Below, piece after piece: positions 23,806 to 32,693 of a stretch of DNA of 64,000 bases. The notes below the pieces were generated by a model that was not told the DNA's origin, made no database searches, and was given only the letters and a program-made list of their open reading frames with translations. The DNA lies in assembly GCA_005880915.1 (NCBI GenBank), contig VBIW01000047.1, forward strand, positions 1 through 64,000, in the 5' to 3' direction. This DNA is from Chloroflexota bacterium (GTDB taxonomy: Bacteria > Chloroflexota > Dormibacteria > Dormibacterales > Dormibacteraceae). Position numbers and translations under genes: made by a program. Each line of letters starts with the position of its first letter. Position 1 is the first letter of the stretch.

Positions 23806-26550
23806 TTGTTCCTCAGGTCCCTGCAATTGCTGGGCTTCAAAACCTTTGCCCGGCAGACCGAGATCCAGTTCGACGGCGGAGTGACCGCCATCGTTGGCCC
23901 CAACGGTTCGGGGAAGACGAACATTGTCGACTCCATCAAATGGGTGCTTGGCTCGGGCCAGGCTCGCGACATTCGCGGCAAGAAGATGGAGGAGGTCATC
24001 TACGCCGGCGGCGAGCGGCGTTCGCGCGCCTCCTACGCCGAGGTCACCATGGTTTTCGACAACACGGCCGGCCGCCTGCCCGTCGACTACCACGAGGTCG
24101 CGATCAAGAGGCGGGTGGAGCGCGACGGTGAGAGCGACTACTTCCTCAACGGCACCCGGGTGCGACGCCGCGACCTCATCCACCTGCTCGCCTCGACGGG
24201 CCTGACCGTCGACTCGTACGCGATCATCGACCAGCACGACATAGAGCACATCGTCGTGTGCACCCCGGCTGAGCGCCGGCAGCTGCTGGAGGAAGCCGCG
24301 CAGGTGCGCGGCGTCAAAGCCCGCCGCCAGGAGGCGGTGCAGAAGCTGCAGGACCTCGCGGCAAATCTGCTCCGGCTCGAAGACCTGAAGACTGAGCTCG
24401 GGCCGCGTCTCGAAACACTGCGTGCCCAGGCCGCCGCCGCCCGGGAGGCCGCCGAGGCAAACGGCAGGCTGGAGCTCCTTCGCGGCAGCATCGTGTGGGA
24501 AGAGTGGCGAGAGGCGCGGGACGCCCACCGCCGCGCGTCGGCCCAGGTCCAGTCGCTGGAGCGCCGCCTCATCGAGGCGCGCGAGCAGTCCCGAGTCACG
24601 GAAGAGGAATTTCAATCGGGCCGGGCCGCCATGCAGGAAGCCCAGGACCGGCGCCTTGCCCGACAGCGAACGCTGGGCCAGCTTCGGCTCGAGCTGTCCG
24701 ACGCCGAGCACCGGCTGCAGCTGGCCGAGGAGAGGCTCGAGAACCGCAAGTCCGTGGCCGAGACCGCCCGCCGCGCCGAGGCCGAGAACAAAGCTGTCCT
24801 CGAAGCGGCGGCCGACCTGCACAAACAGCTGACCAAAGAGCTCGCCCTCGAGGCCCTTCCTGTCGAGGAGGTTGCCGAGACCGAGCTCGCCGAAGCCGAG
24901 AGGCGGGCCAAGGTCGCGGAGGAGGCGGCGGTAGCGCTGGCCAGACTTCGCTCTGAGCTCGAGGGCATCGAATCCCTCCGACCGGACTCGTCCTCTGGCG
25001 TCCGTCTCGGCGAGGTCATCACGGCGCGGCCCGGCTACGAGGCAGCGCTGGCGGCGGTGCTGGGCCCGCTGCTCGACGCGATGGTCGTGGCCGACGAAAG
25101 CGCAGCGATGGAGTCGACACGCGCGACCGACAGGCAGGTCACAGCCCTCTTCCCGGTGGACGGAGTTGAGCCGGTCGACGGTTCGCTCTACCACCACGTC
25201 GAGATCCGCGATGGTTACGAAACCATCGCCCGCCGGCTGCTGGGCGGGGTGGTGGTCGGCCGCGACGTGACAGTCGAAGGCGTCTACAGCGAGCCGGGCA
25301 TGATCCGATCGGGCGCGGACCCGCGCGTGGCCCTGGAGGCGCGCCGGGCCGAGCTCCAGCGGCGGATGCCGAAGCTCGAGGCAGACGCGTCGCTCGCCCA
25401 TGACACAGCCAGCGAGCTGCGGCGCCTGCGGGAGGCGATGGAACGCGGCCAGATGCGCAACCGCCTGGATTCGATTCGCCGGCAGGCGGCAATGGTGGAG
25501 GAGGACCTCGCCCGACTGACGGCCGTATCCGAGGACCGCCGGACGCGCGTAGTCCAGGCCGAGCAGGCGGTGACGACCGCGTCCGAATCGATTCCCGAGC
25601 TGCACCGCGCCGCCGAGGGTGCGCGCCAGGTGCTGACGAGCGCCGAGCACGACGCCCCTGAGGACGAGGCCGAGATGGCGGAGAGCGCCAAGCGCCTTGT
25701 CGCCCTCGAAGAGGCCCGGATCGACGCCCGCCTTCGGGCAGGCAACCTGGAAGGCAACATGGAGCTGATCGCCCGCGAGACCGAGCTGCTGCAGGCGAAG
25801 ATGGATGAGATCCGCGCCCGCATGCCGGACGGCGTCGCGCCCGAAGAGGTGCCGGGTGGCAAGGCCCGCGAGCGCGAGATGCGCGCCCTGGAGCGGCGCC
25901 TCGAGGAGATCGGCCCGACGAACGCCCTGGCCGAATCCGAATGCCGCGAGCTCGAGGAGCGCTACGTGAACCTGGCCGAGCAGCTCGAAGACATCACCAG
26001 GGCGCGTGCCGACCTGGAAAACCTCATCTCCAAGCTGCGCGAGGAGGAAGAGTCGCGCTACGAGGCGGTCTTCGGCGCCGTCGCGGCAAACTTCCACGAG
26101 TACTTCGCCGAGCTGATCCCCGGCGGGCGCGCCACCCTGCGTCACGCGGAGGGTGACGAGGGCCCGCGCACCGGCGTGGAGATCCTCGTCCAGCCTCCGC
26201 GCAAGAGACTGCAGAACGTCACGCTCCTTTCCTCCGGTGAGCGCTCGCTCGCCGCGCTCGCCCTGGTGCTCGCGCTGGACGAGGTCAACCCGAGCCCCTT
26301 CACGATCCTGGACGAGGTCGATGCGGCGCTCGACGACGCAAACGTGGACAGGTTCGGACAGATGGTCGCGCGCCTCGGCGCCCAGCGCCAGTTCCTCGTG
26401 ATCACGCACAACCACGTGACCATGTCCTACGCATCGACGCTTTACGGCATTCATCTGGACGAGAGCGGTTCGTCGCACCTCGTCTCGGTCCGTCTCGAGG
26501 ACATCCGCAAGCCCGCGAGCCGAGCGGCGACCACAGCCCAAGCAGGCTGA
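23806..26550 (+). CDS. smc: chromosome segregation SMC protein, short-armed
   Basis: SMC compacts and segregates chromosomes with ScpAB. The 914-residue product has the N-terminal head (LLGFKTFARQTEIQF, Walker A GPNGSGKTN), coiled coil, a hinge around residues 395-500 with GYEAALAAVLGPLLDAMVV, returning coiled coil, and the C-terminal head with signature motif LSSGERSLAALALVLA and Walker B FTILDEVDAALDDAN. Usual bacterial SMCs have about 1150-1200 residues, so both arms are markedly shorter. The signature reads SSGE where SGGE is usual. TTG start; no clear ribosome-binding site. Position between rnc and ftsY is canonical. Confidence 0.92.
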   Translation: MFLRSLQLLGFKTFARQTEIQFDGGVTAIVGPNGSGKTNIVDSIKWVLGSGQARDIRGKKMEEVIYAGGERRSRASYAEVTMVFDNTAGRLPVDYHEVAIKRRVERDGESDYFLNGTRVRRRDLIHLLASTGLTVDSYAIIDQHDIEHIVVCTPAERRQLLEEAAQVRGVKARRQEAVQKLQDLAANLLRLEDLKTELGPRLETLRAQAAAAREAAEANGRLELLRGSIVWEEWREARDAHRRASAQVQSLERRLIEAREQSRVTEEEFQSGRAAMQEAQDRRLARQRTLGQLRLELSDAEHRLQLAEERLENRKSVAETARRAEAENKAVLEAAADLHKQLTKELALEALPVEEVAETELAEAERRAKVAEEAAVALARLRSELEGIESLRPDSSSGVRLGEVITARPGYEAALAAVLGPLLDAMVVADESAAMESTRATDRQVTALFPVDGVEPVDGSLYHHVEIRDGYETIARRLLGGVVVGRDVTVEGVYSEPGMIRSGADPRVALEARRAELQRRMPKLEADASLAHDTASELRRLREAMERGQMRNRLDSIRRQAAMVEEDLARLTAVSEDRRTRVVQAEQAVTTASESIPELHRAAEGARQVLTSAEHDAPEDEAEMAESAKRLVALEEARIDARLRAGNLEGNMELIARETELLQAKMDEIRARMPDGVAPEEVPGGKAREREMRALERRLEEIGPTNALAESECRELEERYVNLAEQLEDITRARADLENLISKLREEEESRYEAVFGAVAANFHEYFAELIPGGRATLRHAEGDEGPRTGVEILVQPPRKRLQNVTLLSSGERSLAALALVLALDEVNPSPFTILDEVDAALDDANVDRFGQMVARLGAQRQFLVITHNHVTMSYASTLYGIHLDESGSSHLVSVRLEDIRKPASRAATTAQAG

Positions 26551-27440
26551 GCGAGCCGAAGCCCAGCCTCTGGAGTCGAGTCGGCAGCCGCACGCGCGGC
26601 GTGCTGGCGGCAGGTCTTCGCTCGCTCAGCCCGCCCCTTGCATCCGGTTTCTACGAAGGGCTCGAGGAGGTGCTGGTCGCAGCCGACCTCGGCCCCGCGA
26701 TGGCAGCTCGCCTTACGGCGGGCGTCCGCTCTCGCGCCCCTCGCACACGCGAGGAGGCCGCCGAGGCACTTGTCGCGGCGGCCTCCGCAGTGATGTCGAA
26801 GCAGCCTCGCGAGCTGAACCTCGCCGGTAACCCCGCCTGCATCTTGCTCTACGGAGTGAATGGCGCGGGCAAGACGACGACCGCCGGCAAGCTCGCCCAT
26901 CGACTCCGCGCTGAGGGTCGCAAGCCTCTCATCGTCGCGGCCGACACCTACCGCGCCGCGGGGATCGAGCAGATGGTGCTCTGGGCAGAGCGCGCCGGCG
27001 TGCCTCATTTCGACGGCTCCAGCGGAGCCGACCCTGCGTCGGTCGTGTTCGATGGAGTACAGACCGCGCACAAGCGAGGCCACGACGTGGTCATCGCCGA
27101 CACGGCGGGCCGCCTCCAGACCCAGCGCAACCTCATCGAAGAGCTGGGCAAGGTGGGGCGCGTCGTAAGCAAGGCCCTGGACGGCGCGCCATACGAATCG
27201 CTGCTTGTCCTCGACGCCGTGATCGGTCTCACCAGCGTCGTCCACGCGCGCGCGTTCAACAAAGCAATCCCAATGACGGGCCTCGTGCTCGCAAAGCTCG
27301 ACAGCAGCGCCAAAGGCGGCGCCGCGATCGCCATCGAAGCCGAGCTCGACGTGCCGGTGAAACTGGCCGGAGTGGGGGAGGGCATCGACGATCTCGTGCC
27401 CTTCGACCCGGCGGCCTTCGTGCGCGCCATCTTCGACTAG
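26547..27440 (+). CDS. ftsY: signal recognition particle receptor FtsY
   Basis: GTPase docking ribosome-SRP complexes at the membrane. The NG domain shows GFYEGLEEVLVAADLG, GVNGAGKTTTAGKLAHRL (G1), ADTYRAAGIEQM, IADTAGRLQTQRNL (G3) and VLAKLDSSAKGGAAI, where the TKxD motif reads AKLD. A GTG at 26601 would drop the basic start SLWSRVGSRTRGVLAAGLRSL, which resembles FtsY N-termini. CTG at 26547, overlapping the smc stop as CTGA, includes it and gives 297 residues; this start is uncertain. The acidic A domain of larger FtsY proteins is absent. Confidence 0.9.
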   Translation: MSEPKPSLWSRVGSRTRGVLAAGLRSLSPPLASGFYEGLEEVLVAADLGPAMAARLTAGVRSRAPRTREEAAEALVAAASAVMSKQPRELNLAGNPACILLYGVNGAGKTTTAGKLAHRLRAEGRKPLIVAADTYRAAGIEQMVLWAERAGVPHFDGSSGADPASVVFDGVQTAHKRGHDVVIADTAGRLQTQRNLIEELGKVGRVVSKALDGAPYESLLVLDAVIGLTSVVHARAFNKAIPMTGLVLAKLDSSAKGGAAIAIEAELDVPVKLAGVGEGIDDLVPFDPAAFVRAIFD

Positions 27441-28669
27441 ATGTTGTCCTCCCCATTCATGGGGAGGTGGCTCCTCCCCGTCTCATCGGGAGGTGGCCCG
27501 GAGGGCCGGAGGGGCTGCTTCCCTTCCCCGCTCGCCGGGGAAGGTGGGCGTGGCTGCCAAGCAGCCCCGCCCGGATGGGGAGTTCCAAACTCAATCCTCG
27601 GCGCAACGGTCATCAAGCGTCCGTCATCCGTCTTGACGATCTGCCAACCGCCCTCATGCACCAGCCAGTGATGCCGGTGGCAGAGCAGGACCTGGTTCTC
27701 GATCTCTCCGCCGCCGCCGTGCAGCCAGTGCACCAGGTGATGCCCGTCGCACCACAACGCCGGCCGCTCGCACCCGCCCCACTGGCAGTGCTGATCGCGC
27801 GCGATGAGCGCTCGGCGTCGCGGACCCTTGATGGTCCGCTCGCTCCGCCCGACATCGATCACGACCGAGTCCCGCATGAGGACGCGGGTCAGGCTGCAGT
27901 CACAGGCCCAGCGCTCGACTGTCTTCGACGCGATGGGGAGGGAGAACTCGTTCTCCGCGCCCGGCGCCCCGATGACACCGAGAAGGGTCTCGATCGAGCT
28001 CGTGACCTGCATCTGGACTCTCAGCCCGCCGCCGTGGCTGGCCAGCTCCACGAGAGCATCGGCGTAGCGTCTTTCCAGGTTCCGTCCGTCGTCCCAGCTC
28101 GTCCGACGGGCGAGCGGCTCGAGCGCCGTGCGCACCGCGGCGCCGCCGATGGAATCGAGTGCGCCACTGATCAGCAGTCCGCCGTCCTCGCCCTTGCTCA
28201 ACCACAGGCGCCGATTCTCGACAAGCTCCACCTGCTCAGCCGCATAGCCTTCGGCGTCCACCGCGTGCCGGTAGTGGAGGCTCTCGTAATAGAACTTGCC
28301 CGGCGAGACCTTGCGCGCCACATCGAGCAGCTGCGTCTCATCGAACCGCGCCCCGGTCGCCATCGCTGTCCGCGCCATCACGGCCAGGTTGCTGAAGCCG
28401 ATCTCGCCGGCCTCCATCGCCTGGACGCTGGCCGCGATCTGGGCATGCCGCTGGCCGACCGCGATCCGATCGCCGGCCACCTTCTCGGTCAGGTTGCAGT
28501 TGAATCGGATCCAGTCGATCGGGGTGTTCGAGCCCTCATCGGACCAGTGATCGGTCTGGGCAAACTCCGCGGCGAGCTTCGACTGCTCCAGCTGGAGTGC
28601 GTCGATCTGACGCTGGATCTTGATCAACTCTCGGGCGATCTCAGCGCCCCGGGACACCATCTGAAGCAC
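27437..28669 (-). CDS. DUF222/HNH endonuclease-domain protein (13E12 type)
   Basis: A 410-residue protein with an N-terminal DUF222 helical domain (ARELIKIQRQIDALQLEQSKLAAEF, WIRFNCNLTEKVAGDRIAVG) and a C-terminal HNH nuclease: ARDQHCQWGGCERP, then CDGHHLVHWLHGGGGEIENQVLLCHRHH with zinc Cys pairs and the HNH histidines. Relatives include the mycobacterial REP13E12 proteins, several of which are in the LexA regulon. A perfect LexA-type box lies 14 bases upstream of this start. Residues 364-410 are translated from intergenic repeats and are unlikely to be part of the fold. The end overlaps the ftsY stop. Confidence 0.88.
   Translation of the reverse strand: MLQMVSRGAEIARELIKIQRQIDALQLEQSKLAAEFAQTDHWSDEGSNTPIDWIRFNCNLTEKVAGDRIAVGQRHAQIAASVQAMEAGEIGFSNLAVMARTAMATGARFDETQLLDVARKVSPGKFYYESLHYRHAVDAEGYAAEQVELVENRRLWLSKGEDGGLLISGALDSIGGAAVRTALEPLARRTSWDDGRNLERRYADALVELASHGGGLRVQMQVTSSIETLLGVIGAPGAENEFSLPIASKTVERWACDCSLTRVLMRDSVVIDVGRSERTIKGPRRRALIARDQHCQWGGCERPALWCDGHHLVHWLHGGGGEIENQVLLCHRHHWLVHEGGWQIVKTDDGRLMTVAPRIEFGTPHPGGAAWQPRPPSPASGEGKQPLRPSGPPPDETGRSHLPMNGEDNI
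27447..27580. repeat. cluster of CTCCCC/GGGGAG and TTCCCC/GGGGAA repeats inside a coding end
   Basis: A half copy (27447-27468), a full copy with altered loop (27472-27516) and a second-type copy (27521-27580; CTTCCCCGCTCGCCGGGGAAG, then GGCTGCCAAGCAGCC) lie head to tail. They lie after ftsY and within the 3' part of the DUF222/HNH gene on the other strand, encoding its last 45 or so residues. Confidence 0.85.
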
Positions 28670-28682
28670 GCCTGGCAGCGTA

Positions 28683-28696
28683 CGAACAACTGTTCG
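28683..28696. promoter_or_regulatory. LexA/SOS box
   Basis: The palindrome CGAACAACTGTTCG matches CGAAC-N4-GTTCG, the LexA operator of Gram-positive bacteria and actinobacteria. It lies 14 bases before the DUF222/HNH start codon, where a repressor would block RNA polymerase, and 60 bases before the divergent PHP gene. Regulation by LexA is inferred; lexA is not in the window. Confidence 0.75.
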
Positions 28697-28755
28697 TCAG
28701 ATCAACGCCCTTTACAGCCAAAAAACGCAACCCGAATCTGCGACAGTCGAAGGCA

Positions 28756-29457
28756 GTGCGAGCCGACCCCCACTGCCACACCATCTCCTCCGACGGCATG
28801 GTCACCCCGGCCCAGCTGGTCGCGGCCGCCGTTGCAGCCAAGCTCGACCTGATCGCGGTCACCGACCATGACACGATGGCCTCGGTCAAGGAGACGCAAC
28901 AGCGTGGCGAGGACGCCGGCATCCAGGTGGTGGCCGGGCAGGAGATCACGACCAGGTGGCCCGCCCAGACCCACCTCCTGGCCTGGTTCCTGGATCAGCC
29001 CGTCAAGCGCAGAATGTCGCTCGCGGACAGCGTGAAGGCGATCCACGATCAAGGCGGGCTCGCGATAATCCCGCACCCGTTCATGCCTGTCTACGTCGCT
29101 TCGGTGCAGCCCGACATGCTGCGCAGGCTTATCGAGGACCATCCGATCGACGGGATCGAGATGGTCTTCACGGTCCCCATCGGCGCGAGGCGCCGCAAAC
29201 AGCTCGACGCGTTCTACGCGGCAAACAAGGAGCGACTTGGCGCTGCGATAGGAGGCAGCGACTGCCACTTCGGCGAGCACGATATAGGTATCGCGGTCAC
29301 CGAATACGACGGAGACTTCAAGACGGCGGTCAAGAACGCCGCCACCAGGCCGCGACGTCTGAAGGACAAGCGCGACGTGCCGCTCGGGATCGCCGCCCGC
29401 CAGCAGTGGCGGGCCCTCGTCGACCTACCTTTCAGGAGACTGCGCGGCCAGGTCTAG
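28756..29457 (+). CDS. PHP-domain metal-dependent phosphoesterase
   Basis: A 233-residue PHP protein from GTG. Metal-binding motifs are visible in order: ADPHCHTISSDG (HxH), VTDHDTMAS (DHD), VVAGQEITT (the bridging Glu), IPHPFMP and GGSDCHFGEHDIG (DxH). The family includes 3',5'-nucleoside bisphosphate phosphatases (TrpH type) and polymerase-associated domains; a stand-alone protein of this size is most like the former. It shares an intergenic region and possibly the LexA box with the DUF222/HNH gene. The 3' end overlaps the convergent inositol-phosphatase gene by 33 bases. Confidence 0.85.
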   Translation: MRADPHCHTISSDGMVTPAQLVAAAVAAKLDLIAVTDHDTMASVKETQQRGEDAGIQVVAGQEITTRWPAQTHLLAWFLDQPVKRRMSLADSVKAIHDQGGLAIIPHPFMPVYVASVQPDMLRRLIEDHPIDGIEMVFTVPIGARRRKQLDAFYAANKERLGAAIGGSDCHFGEHDIGIAVTEYDGDFKTAVKNAATRPRRLKDKRDVPLGIAARQQWRALVDLPFRRLRGQV

Positions 29458-30189
29458 CAGCACCTCGTGCACCGCCGGCGAGGCCGCCAGGACGTTGCCC
29501 GTTTCGATCCAGCTGTCACCGCCCGACCAATCGGTGACGCGGCCGCCCACCTCCATCACCATCCCTGCCCCCGCGGCGAGGTCCCAGGTGTGGAGGCCGA
29601 GCTCGAAGAACCCGTCGAACGTGTTCGACGAGGTCCAGGCCAGGTCCAGGGCAGCCGCGCCCGCGCGGCGGAGGTCCTCGAAGCGCAGCAGCGCCTGTCT
29701 CATCACCGGCAGGTAGCGCGACAACAGCTTCTTGTTGCGAAACGGAAAGCCGGTGGCGACCACCGCGCTCGACGGGTCGACAACCCTATGCTGCGGCAGG
29801 CGGTCGCCATTCAAGAAAGCGCCCTCGCCGCGAGCGAAGGTGAACTCGAGGCTCAGAAAGGGTGCCAGAACAATGCCAACGGCCGGCCGGCCGCTGTCGA
29901 GCAGCGCCACCGACACCGCCACGATGGGAAACCCGCGCGTGAAGTTCGTCGTCCCGTCCAACGGGTCGACCGCCCACATCGTCTGGGCGCGCAGGCCGCC
30001 GCCCTCTTCGGCCAGCACGGCGATTCCAGGCGCCTCCCGGGCGAGGACTTCGAGGATCGCCGCCTCGGATCGCCAGTCCGTCGCGGTGACGTAGTCGCCG
30101 ACGCCCTTCAGCTCGAACGCGCTCCCCGGCCTGGGCAGCCCTGTCTCGAGAATCACAGCGGCCCCCGCGCGTGCGGCGCGCAGCGCCAC
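29425..30189 (-). CDS. inositol monophosphatase family protein
   Basis: A 254-residue Mg-dependent sugar-phosphatase. Motifs: GDYVTATDWRSEAAI, LAEEGGG (metal Glu), WAVDPLDGTTNFTRGFP (the defining DPxDGTxN), and the distal metal site in TWDLAAGAGMVMEVGG. It could hydrolyse inositol-1-phosphate, histidinol-phosphate, fructose-1,6-bisphosphate or PAP; the sequence alone does not distinguish these. Transcribed with the Lrp-type and DinB genes upstream, with a 14-base gap. Confidence 0.88.
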   Translation of the reverse strand: MALRAARAGAAVILETGLPRPGSAFELKGVGDYVTATDWRSEAAILEVLAREAPGIAVLAEEGGGLRAQTMWAVDPLDGTTNFTRGFPIVAVSVALLDSGRPAVGIVLAPFLSLEFTFARGEGAFLNGDRLPQHRVVDPSSAVVATGFPFRNKKLLSRYLPVMRQALLRFEDLRRAGAAALDLAWTSSNTFDGFFELGLHTWDLAAGAGMVMEVGGRVTDWSGGDSWIETGNVLAASPAVHEVLLDLAAQSPER

Positions 30190-30203
30190 AGGAAGGAGCG
30201 AGC

Positions 30204-30494
30204 TCAGGCCTGCTTGTCCTCGAGGCCGAGGCCGAACATCGCCTCGAGGTCGTGGGCCGAGAACTGCTGAAACGCGACCATGGTCTGCGTCCGCGCGATG
30301 TGGTTGAGCTTGGCCAGGTGCTGGGTCACCACTTTGGCGAGGTCATCATGCTCGCGCACCCGGACGATCGCGATGAAATCCCAGTCCCCGGTGACCGTGT
30401 ACACCTCCGCCACGCCGTCCACGTCGGCGAGCTCCGGGCCGAGGTGGGTGAGACCCTCGCGCTCGGCCTTGACGAGGATGAACGCGGTCAGCAT
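30204..30494 (-). CDS. stand-alone Lrp/AsnC ligand-binding (RAM) domain protein
   Basis: A 96-residue protein with the alpha-beta RAM fold of Lrp/AsnC regulators (LTAFILVKAEREGLTHLGPELADVDGVAEVYTVTGDWDFIAIVRV, then LNHIARTQTMVAFQQ). There is no DNA-binding helix-turn-helix, so it probably binds an amino acid and acts by pairing with other Lrp proteins. The ATG after the DinB stop is chosen; the open frame upstream is antisense-like and unrelated. It sits 4 bases after the DinB gene. Confidence 0.85.
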   Translation of the reverse strand: MLTAFILVKAEREGLTHLGPELADVDGVAEVYTVTGDWDFIAIVRVREHDDLAKVVTQHLAKLNHIARTQTMVAFQQFSAHDLEAMFGLGLEDKQA

Positions 30495-30498
30495 GGAG

Positions 30499-30999
30499 TC
30501 ACGTCGCGAGCACCGGAACCATCCCGCCGGTTGCCTCGCCGTAAGCCCACACGTCCATGTCGCCGTATTCGAGACCGTGGGCGCCGAGGATCGTGCAGAT
30601 ATGGGTCCGGTGGTCGTTGCCGTGGTGCAGCGCCTGGAGGAGCACCACGCCAAGGTGCAATTGGAACTGTCGGTCGCCGTACTGCGTATCGATCACGTCA
30701 TCGGGGGTGATCCGTCCGGCGGCTTCGATGAGCTGGTTCCCGCCGCGTTCGGCGATCAGCCTGAGGGCGCCGACGCCCGGGAACTTATCCTTCTCATGGA
30801 TCTGGGGCTCGTGCCCGACCATGCGTCGCAAATACCGCTGCTCTCCGCCCAGCAGGTGCTGCAGCGTCGCGGCGATGGTGCCGTACGTCCCCGGCGTGGT
30901 GAGCTGCAGCTGCTCGTTGCTCAACCTGGCGCAAACGTCGAGCAGGTGCAGGTTGGCCCACTTGTGATAGCGAAACGCTTCGATCAGCAGCGGCCCCAC
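30499..30999 (-). CDS. DinB family protein
   Basis: A 166-residue four-helix DinB/YfiT-like protein: YHKWANLHLLDVCARL at the start, TIAATLQHLLGGEQRYLRRMVG with the first metal His, and ALHHGNDHRTHICTIL with the His pair completing the Ni/Zn/Fe site. Members include bacillithiol- or mycothiol-dependent transferases and many uncharacterised proteins. First gene of a three-gene minus-strand operon, divergent from ylxM. Confidence 0.85.
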   Translation of the reverse strand: MGPLLIEAFRYHKWANLHLLDVCARLSNEQLQLTTPGTYGTIAATLQHLLGGEQRYLRRMVGHEPQIHEKDKFPGVGALRLIAERGGNQLIEAAGRITPDDVIDTQYGDRQFQLHLGVVLLQALHHGNDHRTHICTILGAHGLEYGDMDVWAYGEATGGMVPVLAT

Positions 31000-31036
31000 G
31001 ACGCCCTGATTCTAAAACTTGGTAACCTGTCAAGGC

Positions 31037-31357
31037 ATGGCACTTGACACCCTCCAGGCCCGTGGCCGGACGCTGGCCCTCTACGAGCGTTATGGGACGC
31101 TGCTGACAGAGCACCAGCGCGAGGTGCTGGACCTCTACCTGCGCAGCGATTGGTCCCTCGCCGAGGTGGCCGCCCACCAGGGCACATCGCGGGCCGCGGT
31201 GCACGATCTGCTCAGACGCTCGACCCGCGCCCTCCAGGAGTACGAGCGGAGGCTGGGCCTCCTGGCGGAGTCGACACGACGCAAGCGGGCGCTCGCAGCG
31301 GTCGAGCGCGAGCTGAACGGCCTGAAGCGCCGCCTGGAGAGGCTCGAAAGTGTTTGA
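31037..31357 (+). CDS. ylxM: YlxM-family HTH protein (UPF0122)
   Basis: A 106-residue helix-turn-helix protein with the family pattern: LYERYGTLLTEHQREVLDLYLRSDWSLAEVAAHQGTSRAAVHDLLRRSTRALQEYERRLGLL, similar to sigma-70 region 4. In streptococci YlxM modulates SRP GTPase activity. It precedes ffh with an eight-base overlap, the usual arrangement. The ATG beginning MALDTLQ has AAGG just upstream and is preferred to an earlier in-frame TTG. Confidence 0.92.
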   Translation: MALDTLQARGRTLALYERYGTLLTEHQREVLDLYLRSDWSLAEVAAHQGTSRAAVHDLLRRSTRALQEYERRLGLLAESTRRKRALAAVERELNGLKRRLERLESV

Positions 31358-32693
31358 GTCTCTGGGCGAGCGCCTCGCCGCGGCGCTGAAGAAGATCACC
31401 GGCAAGGGCGTGCTCCGGTCGGAGGACGTGGACGCCGCGCTGCGCGAGGTCCGCCTGGCGCTGCTCGAGGCCGATGTCAACTTCAAGGTCGTCAAGGATT
31501 TCGTCGAGCGCGTCCGGGCCAGGCTTGTCGGAGCGGAGATCTCTCCCGGCCTCACCGCGCCCCAGACCGTGGTCAAGGCCGTCAACGATGAGCTGGTCGA
31601 TCTCCTGGGCGGCAACGCCGAAGGCCTTCGCTACGCGCCCCAGCCCCCGACGGTCGTGATGCTCGTCGGCCTGCAGGGTTCCGGCAAGACGACAACCGCG
31701 GTGAAGCTGGCGCTGATCGCCAGGCGCGATGGCCACCGGCCGCTCGTGGCCGCGCTCGACTACCGCAGACCCGCCGCGGTCGAGCAGCTCAGGACGCTGG
31801 CCGAGCGCGAGAAGGTCGCGTTCCACACGAGCCCGGGCGCCGTCGAGAGCATCGCCAGAAATGCAATCGCCGAAGCAAACCGCCTCAACAGCGACGTGGT
31901 CATCCTCGACACGGCCGGCCGCCTCCACGTCGACGCAGACCTCATGGACGAGCTGAAACAGCTCAAGTCCGCGGTCCCGGTCACCGAGACCCTGCTGGTC
32001 GCCGACTCGATGACCGGCCAGGAGGCGGTGAAGGTGGGGGAGGCGTTCGGCCAGGCGGTCGGGCTAGACGGTGTGATCCTCACCAAGCTCGACGGCGACG
32101 CAAGAGGCGGCGCGGCGCTATCCCTGAGAGCGGCGACCGGCCAGCGGATCAGGTTTGCGGGTACGGGCGAGAAGCCCCAGGACCTCGAGGTCTTCCTGGC
32201 CGATCGCATGGCGTCGCGCATCCTGGGGATGGGCGACGTGCTCTCTCTGATCGAGAAGGCGGAGCGAAACCTCGACACTGAAAAGGCGGCGGAGGTCGAG
32301 CGCCACCTGCGCGCCGGGCAGCTGAGCTTTGACGACTTCCTCGCCCAGATCCGCCAGCTGCGCGGCATGGGCTCGCTCGAAGGGATGCTCGACATGATCC
32401 CTGGCGCGGGCGGCCTGAAGGGCCAGCTCGCGGGCGCGGACACGGAAAAAGAGATGAGGCGCATGGAGGCCATCATCCTTTCGATGACGCCCAGAGAGCG
32501 GGCGCACCCGGAGCTCATCGACGGCGCACGGAAGCGCCGGATCGCCCAGGGCAGCGGCGTCCAGCCGGCCGACATCAACCGGCTGATCAAGGCGCGCGAC
32601 GCCATGCAGAAGATGGCCAGGCAGCTCGGTCGGCAAGGCGGCAAACGAATCGGACTTCCACGAATCTATGGACAAGGAGGCGCAGGTTGGTAA
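31350..32693 (+). CDS. ffh: signal recognition particle protein Ffh
   Basis: GTPase subunit of SRP, binding signal peptides and 4.5S RNA. The 447-residue product has the N domain ([17 protein letters not shown]), G1 in [41 protein letters not shown] (G3), [16 protein letters not shown] (G4) and the Met-rich M domain from about residue 300 ([31 protein letters not shown]). GTG start inside ylxM. The last codons hold the AAGGAGG that drives rpsP, whose TTG start overlaps the ffh end. Confidence 0.97.
   Translation: MFESLGERLAAALKKITGKGVLRSEDVDAALREVRLALLEADVNFKVVKDFVERVRARLVGAEISPGLTAPQTVVKAVNDELVDLLGGNAEGLRYAPQPPTVVMLVGLQGSGKTTTAVKLALIARRDGHRPLVAALDYRRPAAVEQLRTLAEREKVAFHTSPGAVESIARNAIAEANRLNSDVVILDTAGRLHVDADLMDELKQLKSAVPVTETLLVADSMTGQEAVKVGEAFGQAVGLDGVILTKLDGDARGGAALSLRAATGQRIRFAGTGEKPQDLEVFLADRMASRILGMGDVLSLIEKAERNLDTEKAAEVERHLRAGQLSFDDFLAQIRQLRGMGSLEGMLDMIPGAGGLKGQLAGADTEKEMRRMEAIILSMTPRERAHPELIDGARKRRIAQGSGVQPADINRLIKARDAMQKMARQLGRQGGKRIGLPRIYGQGGAGW

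Noticed and set aside
23521-26541. A 1006-codon open frame antisense to rnc and smc
   Set aside because: It mirrors the strong third-position GC bias of smc; the translation is low-complexity Arg/Leu/Gly-rich with no motifs, while smc has all head and hinge motifs.
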